64,000 bases of DNA from Saprospiraceae bacterium (GTDB taxonomy: Bacteria > Bacteroidota > Bacteroidia > Chitinophagales > Saprospiraceae). The notes beneath the pieces were generated by a model, which was not told where the DNA came from, ran no database searches, and saw nothing but the letters and a program-made list of their open reading frames with translations. How positions within the stretch are numbered: position 1 is the first letter of the stretch; each line of letters begins with the position of its first letter. Positions 25,732 through 34,879 of the stretch are shown here, piece after piece. A program made the position numbers and the translations under genes. The DNA lies in contig JADJRO010000001.1 in the NCBI GenBank assembly GCA_016712145.1, positions 2,940,939-3,004,938 on the forward strand, read 5' to 3'.

Positions 25732-27348
25732 ATGAATCATTCGTTCCAATCAACACTCAAGAATTTACTTAAAATTCAAACCCAATTTTCTCAGGACTCT
25801 GCAATACAAAAAATTCACTTACTTAAAATTCTGAATAAGCAACAACTTCCCAAAACTAAATTGCTTATAAAATATCACGATTTGTTGTTGTTTCTTCAGG
25901 CCCATCCGGAAAATGAAAAATTAAAAAATTGTTGTAAGCTGGAAATTTTACGAATAACAAAATTTCTAAGAAACCTGAGACCACATGAAAAATTGCATTT
26001 TGAAAATACAGGCCTTCCATATACGGGTTTGTATTCAAGTCTTTCCTGCGAATTGGTTTCCTGGTTAGTAGATTCTAAAATTAAAGTCAATTGGGATCTG
26101 CCAGATCAAAATGGAACTGAATTGATTGACTTATTAAAATTAAGTTTACCGGATATTGAAAAGGAATTTACAGCAATTTGTGATACGAATGAATCTTTAT
26201 TGGATGCGCTGCAAATCCGTAATACTAAATTACTTGCATTTCTATTAAATCAATTCAAGCAGTTCAACAATACGCCATTAATTAAAGATTATTTATTTGA
26301 TAAACTTCAATTAAATTTTCATGTTCACACAACTGGAAATAAAAAACTGAGCAAAACTTATAACGTCTTACCGGTTAAAGAAATATTTTATCAACAAGAA
26401 ATTCGAAAAAAGTGGAATTACACGGATATTTTAAATACGGCCTTGCCTGAAGTTCATTTGTCTGATTCGGCATGGAAACAGCAGATTATCATGGTTTCTA
26501 AAATTAAATTGTTGCTTTTGCAACGGGAAACGGATCCTGTAACCTATCTAGATGAAAACAGCATTCGATATTATATATTGGAACGAGGAATTTCTATTGC
26601 AGTGTTTACAATGGTTCCTGAAAGGCAACTTCCCCTTGAATCCTATGTGGGTTATACTTTATTTAAAAATGGGTATCCTGCAGCGTATGGAGGAGCCTGG
26701 ATTATGGGCAACCGGGCTTTATTTGGGATAAATATTTTTGATTGGTTTCGGGGTGGAGAGTCCGGATTTATGATGGCGCAATTATTGAGGACCTACAGAC
26801 AACTATTTTCTATAGATTATTTTGAAATTGAACCGTATCAATATGGATTAAATAATCCAGAAGGCATTGCATCCGGTGCATTTTGGTTTTATTATCGATT
26901 TGGTTTTAGACCTTTGGATCGTGAACTTAATAAACTGGCAAAACGCGAGGCCGATAAAATGCAAAGAAATAAAGCCTATAGAAGTTCATCGAATATCTTA
27001 GTTCGCTTTACAGATTCAAATCTTGCATTTAATTTAGGGAGCAATACACCTTTAGCGATGTGGCAAGTTCGAAACAAGGTTACAGCTATGATTCATACAA
27101 ATTATAAAAATGACAGACAATTAGCAGAAATGGATTGTATTGAGAAGTTCAACAACTTATTTGGAAAGAGTAAAACGATTTCTGATAAATCTCAAAAAGC
27201 ATTTATTGATTTCGCTTTAATTTGTGCAGCCTACAAACTAAAAAATATGGATGCTTACGAAATGGCCATTGAACTTTCTGAGTTAAAATCTCAAAATGTG
27301 TTTGAATATCAAAAAAACTTGAGAATATTTTTAAAATTTTTGAAATGA
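25732..27348 (+). CDS. Uncharacterised protein with acyltransferase-like C-terminal half
   Basis: A 538-residue cytoplasmic protein without signal peptide or membrane segments. The N-terminal half is helical and leucine-rich. The C-terminal half (about 275-430) has YVGYTLFKNGYPAAYGGAW, RGGESGFMMAQLLRTYRQLF and GIASGAFWFYYRFGFRPLD, which look like the strands and the turn before the last strand of GNAT-like acyltransferases (the final F-x-x-R/L-G-F pattern). This is pattern recognition only. It has no close operon partner, and the leader at 27349-27489 belongs to the next gene. Confidence 0.6.
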   Translation: MNHSFQSTLKNLLKIQTQFSQDSAIQKIHLLKILNKQQLPKTKLLIKYHDLLLFLQAHPENEKLKNCCKLEILRITKFLRNLRPHEKLHFENTGLPYTGLYSSLSCELVSWLVDSKIKVNWDLPDQNGTELIDLLKLSLPDIEKEFTAICDTNESLLDALQIRNTKLLAFLLNQFKQFNNTPLIKDYLFDKLQLNFHVHTTGNKKLSKTYNVLPVKEIFYQQEIRKKWNYTDILNTALPEVHLSDSAWKQQIIMVSKIKLLLLQRETDPVTYLDENSIRYYILERGISIAVFTMVPERQLPLESYVGYTLFKNGYPAAYGGAWIMGNRALFGINIFDWFRGGESGFMMAQLLRTYRQLFSIDYFEIEPYQYGLNNPEGIASGAFWFYYRFGFRPLDRELNKLAKREADKMQRNKAYRSSSNILVRFTDSNLAFNLGSNTPLAMWQVRNKVTAMIHTNYKNDRQLAEMDCIEKFNNLFGKSKTISDKSQKAFIDFALICAAYKLKNMDAYEMAIELSELKSQNVFEYQKNLRIFLKFLK

Positions 27349-27435
27349 TTTATTTTATGAATCGAATTTCTGTAGAATTTGTATGATCACTTTTCAAAAA
27401 TAGTGTAATTAAATTTAAATAGTTCTATCAGAATG

Positions 27436-27469
27436 CGGAGGATGCCGAAAATCCGCTAGAGTAGGCAAT
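27436..27469 (+). other. GC-rich structured leader of the 27490 gene
   Basis: In an AT-rich gap the segment GCGGAGGATGCCGAAAATCC can fold GCGGA with TCCGC, while GCC and GGC further in could pair across. It lies about 20-55 bases upstream of the start codon. No known riboswitch consensus is recognised. Confidence 0.3.
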
Positions 27470-27489
27470 TATTTAAAATTTCACACCCT

Positions 27490-28239
27490 ATGAAAAAGTT
27501 TTTAAATTGGGGAATTGCTGTCATAGCATTCCTCGCTGTTAGTGTCACTGCCTGCAAAGATGAAGAGCAGTTAGAACCAGTGCCTGTAGTTACTGGTTTG
27601 GATGGTCGAGCACAAGCAAACAACAAAGTATTTCCGGTAAACGCACTTGCCTTTGGAAAGCCACTGGCTTCTTGGACCGAAGACTGGTGGCGCTATGCAT
27701 TTAGTTTGCCTTGCGAGATTAACCCCTTGATGGATGAGACCGGAATCCATGCAGACAAAGGTCAAAAAGGACCGGTTTATTTTTTGGTAGGCAATTCTGG
27801 TGGAGTTTCAACCAGAAAAGTGGTGATACCCTATGGAAAAGGAATTTTGTTTCCAATTATTAATGTAATCAATGATGCTCCTTGCCCAAACTTGGATTAC
27901 ACCCTGGCTCCCGGACAAACCCTGGAAGATTATTTGAAAGACGGAGCTAAAACTGCGATAGATATGGCTGGAAACCTTGCAGTTGAATTGGACGGGAAGT
28001 CCATAGGTGGACTAGAACAATTCCGCGTACCAACTAACTTATTTACATTTATTGGAGATCCGGACCTAAGCACTTGTGTGGATCCTTGTATTTTAGGAAC
28101 CAAGCAAGATGCCGTATCAGATGGATATTGGATTCTATTGAAGCCCCTATCCAAAGGAAGCCACCTGCTCCATTTTCATGGAGAAATTCAGGAATATGAG
28201 TTTGTGGTGGATGTCACCTATCAGGTGAGCGTGCTCTGA
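27490..28239 (+). CDS. Secreted lipoprotein, conserved but uncharacterised
   Basis: A 249-residue protein with a lipobox signal (VSVTACKDEE, Cys22). The conserved pattern AFGKPLASWTEDWWRYAFSL, then a stretch with GPVYFLVGNSGG, VVIPYGKGILFPIINVINDAPCP and a closing HLLHFHGEI, occurs in a widespread family of exported proteins of unknown role in proteobacteria, cyanobacteria and Bacteroidota. Several cysteines (in ALPC-like and STCVDPCIL segments) could form disulfides. Followed by a strong terminator, so likely monocistronic. Confidence 0.75.
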   Translation: MKKFLNWGIAVIAFLAVSVTACKDEEQLEPVPVVTGLDGRAQANNKVFPVNALAFGKPLASWTEDWWRYAFSLPCEINPLMDETGIHADKGQKGPVYFLVGNSGGVSTRKVVIPYGKGILFPIINVINDAPCPNLDYTLAPGQTLEDYLKDGAKTAIDMAGNLAVELDGKSIGGLEQFRVPTNLFTFIGDPDLSTCVDPCILGTKQDAVSDGYWILLKPLSKGSHLLHFHGEIQEYEFVVDVTYQVSVL

Positions 28240-28285
28240 TTAACTTAAAATACAAGCGTTCTGAAATTTGATTCGGGTGAATCAT

Positions 28286-28316
28286 AGAAGCAGTACAGGG
28301 TACTGCTTCTATTTTT
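28286..28316 (+). terminator. Intrinsic terminator after the 27490 gene
   Basis: An 11-bp perfect stem, AGAAGCAGTAC with GTACTGCTTCT, a 3-base loop, then ATTTTTATT. Confidence 0.9.
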
Positions 28317-28412
28317 ATTACACCCTTCTAAATTGTTAGAGGATTACAGCTATATTTAGCGGCTGTATTCAAGTAAAATGAATAACAAACACAAATTATA
28401 AATAAAATTGAC

Positions 28413-28436
28413 CCAGAATTCTAATGAGAATTCTGG
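28413..28436. repeat. Perfect 10-bp hairpin
   Basis: CCAGAATTCT and AGAATTCTGG are separated by AATG, about 140 bases upstream of the next gene in a 337-bp gap that otherwise holds only the terminator at 28286. It could be a second terminator or a leader element; the following sequence TTTAAATAAAAAA is only weakly T-rich. Confidence 0.5.
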
Positions 28437-28576
28437 TTTAAATAAAAAATCGAATTACCTGATAACCATCTTTCAAATATGGAACCTAAATTAGAATTTG
28501 AAGACTACCCTATGTGTAGGAATCAGTTCTAAAACAAAATTAACGTATATTATTAACTATTAAATTTTTTAAAAAC

Positions 28577-28993
28577 ATGAAAAAACTATTAGTATTCTGC
28601 TCATTTATTCTAGCATCTGGATTGTATGCTCAAACTGAAGTCAAACCACCAAAAGATGGTGGAACTGCTGCCGGTAGCCAAGGATCCGCAGGTTCAGCAC
28701 TTGCACATGTGCATTGCTGTCCAAAAATTTATGTTAGTACCCCTTCTATTAAAAAAGGTGCTAAGCCAGCTACAAAATTGGTTTCATCCAATTTATTTAA
28801 AGGTAGAAACCAAGGCATTGACTTAAGTTTTGATGTATTGGATCCTGCTGGTGCAGTCGTGCCAAACGGACAAAGTGCAATCAGCCAAAATGCAACAGGT
28901 GATATTGTTATTGATGCAGGAAAATTAGCTAAAGGAAAAAAATACAGCTTACGTGTAAAAGCCGGAAACGATACTGAAACGATCAAACTGTAA
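28577..28993 (+). CDS. Small secreted protein, unknown function
   Basis: A 138-residue protein with a signal peptide (cleavage near LYAQT). A Gly/Ser/Ala-rich linker is followed by AHVHCCPKIYV with a Cys-Cys pair, then a beta-sandwich-like domain (GRNQGIDLSFDVLDPAGAVV ... YSLRVKAGNDTETIKL). It may be a surface or periplasmic structural protein. The family is not recognised. Own terminator downstream. Confidence 0.7.
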   Translation: MKKLLVFCSFILASGLYAQTEVKPPKDGGTAAGSQGSAGSALAHVHCCPKIYVSTPSIKKGAKPATKLVSSNLFKGRNQGIDLSFDVLDPAGAVVPNGQSAISQNATGDIVIDAGKLAKGKKYSLRVKAGNDTETIKL

Positions 28994-29040
28994 AAACTGA
29001 AAATTGATATTGCTGAATAAGCAATCTTTGTCCTAGATTG

Positions 29041-29083
29041 AATTGAAGCAGTTGCAAAACTGCTTCAATTTTTTTTTTTTTTT
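29041..29083 (+). terminator. Intrinsic terminator after the 28577 gene
   Basis: AATTGAAGCAGTT pairs with AACTGCTTCAATT and is followed by about fifteen Ts. On the other strand it lies beyond the amine oxidase stop at 29206. Between them, at 29171-29203, is a degenerate repeat of TCGTAATT-like units. Confidence 0.93.
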
Positions 29084-29205
29084 CAAAATATAACTTTTTT
29101 CTAATTCTAAAAGTGATGCCCTCGCACATCCATAAATCTGATCAATTGTAAACGGAATCCTATAAATCATGATTCGTAAATCGTAATTTGTAATTCGTAA
29201 TTGAA

Positions 29206-30570
29206 TCACATCCCTTCCGCTGCTTCCTCTCCGCTGTTGATCGCGCCTTCCATAAATCCTTGCCAATCTGCCAGATGCTCTCCTGCAAAATGAGTATTTA
29301 AATGCGCTTGTTTTAAAATTGGCATTGTACCAAACCATTGGCCTTTGCCATAAAATGCATAGGCGCCTTTAGAATAATTATCAACACCCCAATAGTACAT
29401 CAAACTTTCACTCAGGTATTTTCGAACATCACCAAAAGCGGGCTTGAGTGCATTTAAAATTAAATCTTCACGTTGTTGTTTGGTTACAGATGCAAGAGAA
29501 TCCGCTTTTTCACCGATGGCGTAAGAGATTAATACTCCAGAGGGGCCTGCTTGATTTTTAGTTGCATGATAAAAATAATGGGTTGGAGTATCGGTTATCA
29601 TATCAAAATTTTCCTCTTTCCAAAAGCGTTCTTTAAATACCATTGGAAATTTTCCGATACGAGCATATTGTAACGAATTAATGGCATCAAGTTGGTATGA
29701 TGGCAAACCTGGATTCCATTTTATTTTTTGAAGTGCATAAAGGGGAACCGTACAAATGAGTCGATCTGCGGAAAAACTTTGACCATTTTCACAAATCACT
29801 TTAACTCCGTTGGCATCCTGATTGATTTGTACCGCTTTGTGTTGAGTTAATATAAATTCTCTTCCAACTGCATCGGCTAATTTTTCAGCCAACAATCCAT
29901 TTCCTCCTCTGATTTTATAATCCATTTCATTTTTTTCACTGCTTTCAGCATATTCTGCAAATGCTGCATAGGCAGAAGTATGTCGAATGCTCTCTCCAAA
30001 GTCAGTACTGTCTGCTAATTCTCGCAACAATAAATCGCGATCTGAAAATCCTTTATTGGATAGGTAACGCCACCAGTCCTGTTTATCTAATTTGCGCTTT
30101 TGTACAGGAGTCAAAGCATTCCATAAGGTCGTTTTGGAATTCCAGAATTTTTCCAGTTCCGGACTCAAATTCCATCCCCCGGCTTTAAAATAACTGCCTT
30201 CAAAGCTGAGATGGGTATCAAACTGATTGTTATCAAGTATTAAACCAAATTCTTTGCACAATTCTATTATTCGGACATGCGATTCCCCAACCCATTCTGC
30301 ACCCAATTCAATGGTTAGATTTAATTCCGGATTTGGTTTAAAAGAATATACCCTGCCCCCAATTCGGTTGCGGGCTTCAAGAATTTGGTATTTAATTCCC
30401 TTCTTTTTTAATGCATATGCAGCAGCCAATCCGGCAAAACCGCTTCCAAGGATCAATACTTTTTTAGGTTTTTTCTTTGTATTGAATGTGGACTGCAATA
30501 AATCAGGGCCTGCAAGCGCCATTCCACCTAAAAAACTCCCAGTTTTGAGAAAATCTCTGCGTTTCATCAT
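29206..30570 (-). CDS. FAD-dependent amine oxidase, Tat-exported
   Basis: A 454-residue flavin-containing amine oxidase-type protein. The N-terminus has a twin-arginine-like signal, KRRDFLKTGSFLGGMALAG. The dinucleotide-binding fold follows, VLILGSGFAGLAAAYALKKK, with EARNRIGGRV. The C-terminal FAD motif region reads THFAGEHLADWQGFMEGAINSG. The family oxidises amines or related C-N or C-C bonds. The substrate is unknown. Export to the periplasm with preloaded FAD fits a Tat substrate. Divergent from the phosphate porin gene, with about 117 bases between. Confidence 0.9.
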   Translation of the reverse strand: MMKRRDFLKTGSFLGGMALAGPDLLQSTFNTKKKPKKVLILGSGFAGLAAAYALKKKGIKYQILEARNRIGGRVYSFKPNPELNLTIELGAEWVGESHVRIIELCKEFGLILDNNQFDTHLSFEGSYFKAGGWNLSPELEKFWNSKTTLWNALTPVQKRKLDKQDWWRYLSNKGFSDRDLLLRELADSTDFGESIRHTSAYAAFAEYAESSEKNEMDYKIRGGNGLLAEKLADAVGREFILTQHKAVQINQDANGVKVICENGQSFSADRLICTVPLYALQKIKWNPGLPSYQLDAINSLQYARIGKFPMVFKERFWKEENFDMITDTPTHYFYHATKNQAGPSGVLISYAIGEKADSLASVTKQQREDLILNALKPAFGDVRKYLSESLMYYWGVDNYSKGAYAFYGKGQWFGTMPILKQAHLNTHFAGEHLADWQGFMEGAINSGEEAAEGM

Positions 30571-30687
30571 TCTTATTTAAGGTAAAAATAGAAAAATGCT
30601 CCAATTTTTGGAGGATTTGGTTTTCTTAACATTGGCTTAATATTGGGCCCATTGCTTCGTTCTAATTTTGTTTTGTAAAAAGTTGAA

Positions 30688-31923
30688 ATGAAAAACATAC
30701 TTGTCTTTCTAATGCTCATGCATTGTTATTTCCTAGCTCATGCTCAGAATCATGAGAATCTTGATTCCATTCTGAATGTTCAGCAAAATGAAATTAAAAG
30801 TATTAAAAAAGTTAAAATCAGTGGGTATTTCCAGCCTGAATTTCAATGGGCTCAATCCAAAGGAATTAAATATCCGGGAGGGGATTTTGCTTCGAATGTT
30901 GACAACCGCTTTAGTGTGCGGAGGGCTCGAGTGAAAATTGCATATCATGCAGATCCATTTGAATTGGTCCTGGTAACTGAAAATACAGAAAAAGGCATCT
31001 CATTACACGATGTATACGGGTCATATACCATGGAGAAAGTTGGATTAAAATATATAGCAGGGATTTTTCCAAGGCCTTTTGGCTTTGAACAATCGTATTC
31101 TACTTTAGTACATGAAGGCCCGGAACGTGCCCGTTTTTCTACAATCATGTTACCGGCTGAAGCGGATCTTGGATTTAAAGTTAACTATTTCAAATTGAAA
31201 CCCTTTAATTTCGAATTTGGAGTTTATAATGGTAACGCCACCGTAGCGGATTTTGATTCTTATAAGGATTTAGTTGCAAGAATTTCGATTGATAAAAAAA
31301 TAAAAGCTACAAAATTGAGTGGGGGAGTTTCATTTTATCATGGCAAAGTGATTCAAGGCACTCCGTATCAATATAAAACAGTTCGATTTCAAAATAATTT
31401 AGTTGGATATGTATTGCAAGATACCCTTGAGAATAAAAAAGGAGATGGTGCTCTCAGACAGTATGTTGGGGCAGATATTCAATATGCAATAAACTCCAAT
31501 TTAGGAACCACAACCTTGAGAGCGGAATGGATTAATGGGACCCAGCCGGCTTCTTCTTCAACTTCGGATAGCCCAAGAAGTGGAACGCTTGCTAATTATG
31601 ATACCTATTCCAGAAAATTTAATTCACTTTCAACTTATTTTTTGCAAAATATTGGTAAAACCAATTTGCAGTTGGTTGTAAAGTATGATTGGTTTGACCC
31701 GAATACAGATGCTGAAGCGGATGATATAGGAAATTTAAATAAATTGAATGCTACCGATATCAAATACAATACCTTGGGACTTGGTTTTAATTATTATTTG
31801 AGCAATATGAGAATTATGCTGTACTATGAATTTATTCAAAACGAGAAAGCCACCCATTTAAATGGATATGCAGAAGATATAAAAGACAATGTATTGACAA
31901 TTAGAACACAATTTAAATTTTAA
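30688..31923 (+). CDS. Phosphate-selective porin (OprO/OprP family)
   Basis: A 411-residue outer-membrane porin with a signal peptide (cleavage near AHAQN). A short charged N-terminal segment is followed by KISGYFQPEFQWAQSKG and NRFSVRRARVKIAYHADPF, typical of the OprP/OprO family, then many amphipathic strands and a C-terminal Phe (TIRTQFKF). It admits phosphate or polyphosphate into the periplasm. It lies 11 bases before pstS and heads the phosphate operon. Confidence 0.9.
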   Translation: MKNILVFLMLMHCYFLAHAQNHENLDSILNVQQNEIKSIKKVKISGYFQPEFQWAQSKGIKYPGGDFASNVDNRFSVRRARVKIAYHADPFELVLVTENTEKGISLHDVYGSYTMEKVGLKYIAGIFPRPFGFEQSYSTLVHEGPERARFSTIMLPAEADLGFKVNYFKLKPFNFEFGVYNGNATVADFDSYKDLVARISIDKKIKATKLSGGVSFYHGKVIQGTPYQYKTVRFQNNLVGYVLQDTLENKKGDGALRQYVGADIQYAINSNLGTTTLRAEWINGTQPASSSTSDSPRSGTLANYDTYSRKFNSLSTYFLQNIGKTNLQLVVKYDWFDPNTDAEADDIGNLNKLNATDIKYNTLGLGFNYYLSNMRIMLYYEFIQNEKATHLNGYAEDIKDNVLTIRTQFKF

Positions 31924-31934
31924 AACGAATTGAT

Positions 31935-32783
31935 ATGAACTTTAAAAGTATTTTATTATTGAGTATTTTATTTTTTGGCGCTTGTAATAATGCAAACCAG
32001 CAGAAAGAAGCCGCAGGATCAAAAAATTTAAATATTAAAGGAAGCGATACGGTTTTACCATTAGCGCAAAAATCGGCAGAGCAATATATGAAAACACATA
32101 CAGACCAATCCATTGCAGTTGTTGGTGGTGGAAGTGGAACCGGTATTACTGCACTCATGGACGGAAATACAGACATTGCTATGTCATCCAGAGATATTAA
32201 AGGAGAAGAAAAACTAAAATTTCAAGAGAAACAAATTCAAATTGAAGTCAAAACAATTGCTGTTGATGCATTGGCAGTTATTGTTCATCCTGAAAATAAG
32301 GTAGAGCAATTGACACGCGAACAATTGGAAAAAATATTTACTGGTGAAATTACAAACTGGAAAGAGCTTGGTGGTTTAGATGCAACGATTGTAGTTTATT
32401 CAAGAGAAAATAGCTCTGGCACCTATGAGTTTTTTAAAGAGCACGTAATGAGTAAAAAGAATTATGCAAGTACCGTTTTAAATATGCCAGCAACGGGAGC
32501 CATTGTACAATCGGTTGGCCAAACCAAAGGAGCAATTGGTTATATTGGAGTGGCTTATTTGTCGAGTGGAGTGAAGGCACTTAAGGTTTCTTACGATGAG
32601 GGGAAAACATTTGTAGCTCCTTCGATAGCAACGGCAAAAGATAAAACCTATCCTATAGCCAGACCCCTCTATTATATTTATGATGTAAAAATAGAAAGTA
32701 AGGTGAAACCATTTATTGATTATTGTATTTCTCCTGAAGGTCAAAAACTTGTTGAAGAAGTCGGTTATATTCCGTTGAACTAA
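31935..32783 (+). CDS. pstS: Phosphate ABC transporter substrate-binding lipoprotein PstS
   Basis: A 282-residue periplasmic phosphate-binding protein with a lipobox (FFGACNNA). Phosphate-binding segments are NIKGSDTVLPLAQ, GGGSGTGITALMDGNTDIAMSSR and SRENSSGTYEFFKEHV. The domain also has the LTREQLEKIFTGEITNWKEL hinge segment found in the PstS/PBP-like family. It is followed 4 bases later by pstC. Confidence 0.96.
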   Translation: MNFKSILLLSILFFGACNNANQQKEAAGSKNLNIKGSDTVLPLAQKSAEQYMKTHTDQSIAVVGGGSGTGITALMDGNTDIAMSSRDIKGEEKLKFQEKQIQIEVKTIAVDALAVIVHPENKVEQLTREQLEKIFTGEITNWKELGGLDATIVVYSRENSSGTYEFFKEHVMSKKNYASTVLNMPATGAIVQSVGQTKGAIGYIGVAYLSSGVKALKVSYDEGKTFVAPSIATAKDKTYPIARPLYYIYDVKIESKVKPFIDYCISPEGQKLVEEVGYIPLN

Positions 32784-32787
32784 TGTA

Positions 32788-33990
32788 ATGAGAACACCTC
32801 TCAATAAATATGTTGAAACACTCATGGAGTGGATCATTAAAGGCTGCGGATATATATCAGCCTTTATTGTTTTATTGATTGTATTGTTTTTGTTTAAAGA
32901 AGGAATCTCTTTCATTGATTCTTCGCCCATTGAAAAGAATTATGGTTTATTTACTGGAAAAGGAAATCCGGTATCACAGCTGACCGCAGTCCAGATAAAA
33001 GATATATTCGATCAAAAGATTAAAACTTGGGAACCTTTAGGAGGTACCAAAGATCCCATTATTACAATTACTGTAAATGATCTGGAAGATCATTTTACAA
33101 AGGAACAGCTTGGACCTAATTATGAATACCTCAGTATTTGTGTGAATCATTTTTTAGACAGCATTCCGGGATCTGTTGCTTTTTTTTCTGAGAGACAATT
33201 GAGTTTGATAGGATCCACCCGCGAAATTGAAATCAAGTCAATCGGTTTATGGGATTTTTTAAGTGGGCGTGAATGGTTTCCTACTGCACATCCTGCTTCG
33301 GTAATGGGAACCTTGCCTTTACTGCTGGGAACCTTAGTTGTTAGTTTTTTTGCAATTCTTTTTGCATTACCTCTTGGATTGGCTGCAGCAATTTATCTAG
33401 CTGAAATAGCAAACCATCGAGTCCGCAACATTTTAAAACCTATTATTGAGTTGCTTTCAGGAATACCTTCTGTGGTCTATGGATTTTTTGGATTGGTTAT
33501 TATAGTACCCATGATACAGAATGTATTTCATTTGCCCGTTGGAGAAACTGCTTTAGCTGGAAGTATTTTATTGGCAATAATGGCTTTACCAACGATCATA
33601 ACGGTTTCAGAAGACGCCATCCGAACAACACCACAAGCTATGAAGGAAGCAAGTTTTGCTTTAGGAGCCTCGCATTGGCAAACAATTTGGAAGGTAATTC
33701 TGCCCAATGCTTCTTCGGGAATTACTGCTGCGGCCATATTAGGTATCGGACGGGCTATTGGAGAAACAATGGCTGTTTTAATGGTAACCGGAAATGCAGC
33801 AATTATGCCACACAGTCTTGTGCAACCGGTACGAACCATTCCTGCAACCATTGCAGCAGAGTTAGGAGAAGCCGCATTTGGTGGATTGCATTTTAAATCC
33901 TTATTTGCGCTTGCATGCATGTTATTTTTAATAACCCTATTGACAAATTTAATCGTGGAGCGTATTACTCTGAAACGAAAAACAAGTTAG
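32788..33990 (+). CDS. pstC: Phosphate permease PstC with PstS-like insert
   Basis: A 400-residue permease, longer than the roughly 300 residues usual for PstC. The first helix (about 20-37) is followed by a large periplasmic insert (about 59-151) that resembles part of PstS: NPVSQLTAVQIKDIFDQKIK and TWEPLGG mirror the PstS hinge segment LTREQLEKIFTGEITNW. The canonical permease follows from about 170: TLPLLLGTLVVSFFAILFALP and the coupling-loop EASFALGASHWQTIWKVILP. It forms the inner-membrane channel with PstA. It lies 3 bases before pstA. Confidence 0.95.
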   Translation: MRTPLNKYVETLMEWIIKGCGYISAFIVLLIVLFLFKEGISFIDSSPIEKNYGLFTGKGNPVSQLTAVQIKDIFDQKIKTWEPLGGTKDPIITITVNDLEDHFTKEQLGPNYEYLSICVNHFLDSIPGSVAFFSERQLSLIGSTREIEIKSIGLWDFLSGREWFPTAHPASVMGTLPLLLGTLVVSFFAILFALPLGLAAAIYLAEIANHRVRNILKPIIELLSGIPSVVYGFFGLVIIVPMIQNVFHLPVGETALAGSILLAIMALPTIITVSEDAIRTTPQAMKEASFALGASHWQTIWKVILPNASSGITAAAILGIGRAIGETMAVLMVTGNAAIMPHSLVQPVRTIPATIAAELGEAAFGGLHFKSLFALACMLFLITLLTNLIVERITLKRKTS

Positions 33991-33993
33991 CAT

Positions 33994-34875
33994 ATGCTGG
34001 TATTTCCAAAACATATTGACCGGCGTAAAAAATTGCAGCAAAATATATTTTTTTGGCTGGCACGAATTATTTCCGTTCTTATTATCGGAATCCTTTTTTT
34101 AATCTTGTTTTTTATTCTAAAAAGAGGCTTGCCTGTAGTTACCTGGAATTTTTTCTCTGAAATGCCTACCGAAGGAATGACACAAGGAGGGATATTTCCA
34201 GCAATTGTTGGTAGCGTCTATTTGGTATTGGGCAGCATGCTCTTTGCATTTCCAATTGGTGTATTATCGGGTATTTATGTAAATGAATATGCACAGGAAG
34301 GAAAGTTGAAGCTCTTTATTAAAATGATGACGAATAATCTGGCAGGAATCCCATCCATTGTTTTTGGATTATTTGGTATGGCTTTGTTTGTAAACAAACT
34401 CAATTTTGGTGCTTCTATACTAGCTGGTTCACTTACACTGGCTTTATTGGCATTGCCATTAATCATTCGGACAACAGAGGAGAGTTTAAAAGCGGTTGAT
34501 TCCACATTTCGCCATGCGAGTTATGCTCTTGGAGCTTCAAAATTTTACACCATACGAAAAATAGTAATTCCCATAGCATTTCCAAATATAATTACCGGGT
34601 TAATTTTAGGAATCGGAAGGGTATCCGGTGAAACAGCTCCAATTTTATTTACTGTAGCTGCGTATTTTCTGCCAAAATTACCACAATCCGTTTTCGATCA
34701 ATGCATGGCTCTGCCTTATCACTTGTATGTGGTTGCTACCAGCGGTACAAATGTAGAGGCAAGTCGGCCTATAGCATATGGCACTGCTGTCGTTTTAATT
34801 GGAATCGTTTTTATAGTAAATTTATCAGCAAATTATTTGCGTAATCATTTTGGGAAGAAAGTAAAAATGAAATAA
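33994..34875 (+). CDS. pstA: Phosphate permease PstA
   Basis: A 293-residue inner-membrane permease with six predicted helices. Visible family segments are GGIFPAIVGSVYLVLGSMLF, GIYVNEYAQEGKL, NNLAGIPSIVFGLFGMALFV and the ABC-coupling loop ASYALGASKFYTIRKIVIP. It partners with PstC and the ATPase PstB. It lies 4 bases before pstB, tightly coupled in the operon. Confidence 0.96.
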   Translation: MLVFPKHIDRRKKLQQNIFFWLARIISVLIIGILFLILFFILKRGLPVVTWNFFSEMPTEGMTQGGIFPAIVGSVYLVLGSMLFAFPIGVLSGIYVNEYAQEGKLKLFIKMMTNNLAGIPSIVFGLFGMALFVNKLNFGASILAGSLTLALLALPLIIRTTEESLKAVDSTFRHASYALGASKFYTIRKIVIPIAFPNIITGLILGIGRVSGETAPILFTVAAYFLPKLPQSVFDQCMALPYHLYVVATSGTNVEASRPIAYGTAVVLIGIVFIVNLSANYLRNHFGKKVKMK

Positions 34876-34879
34876 AAGC

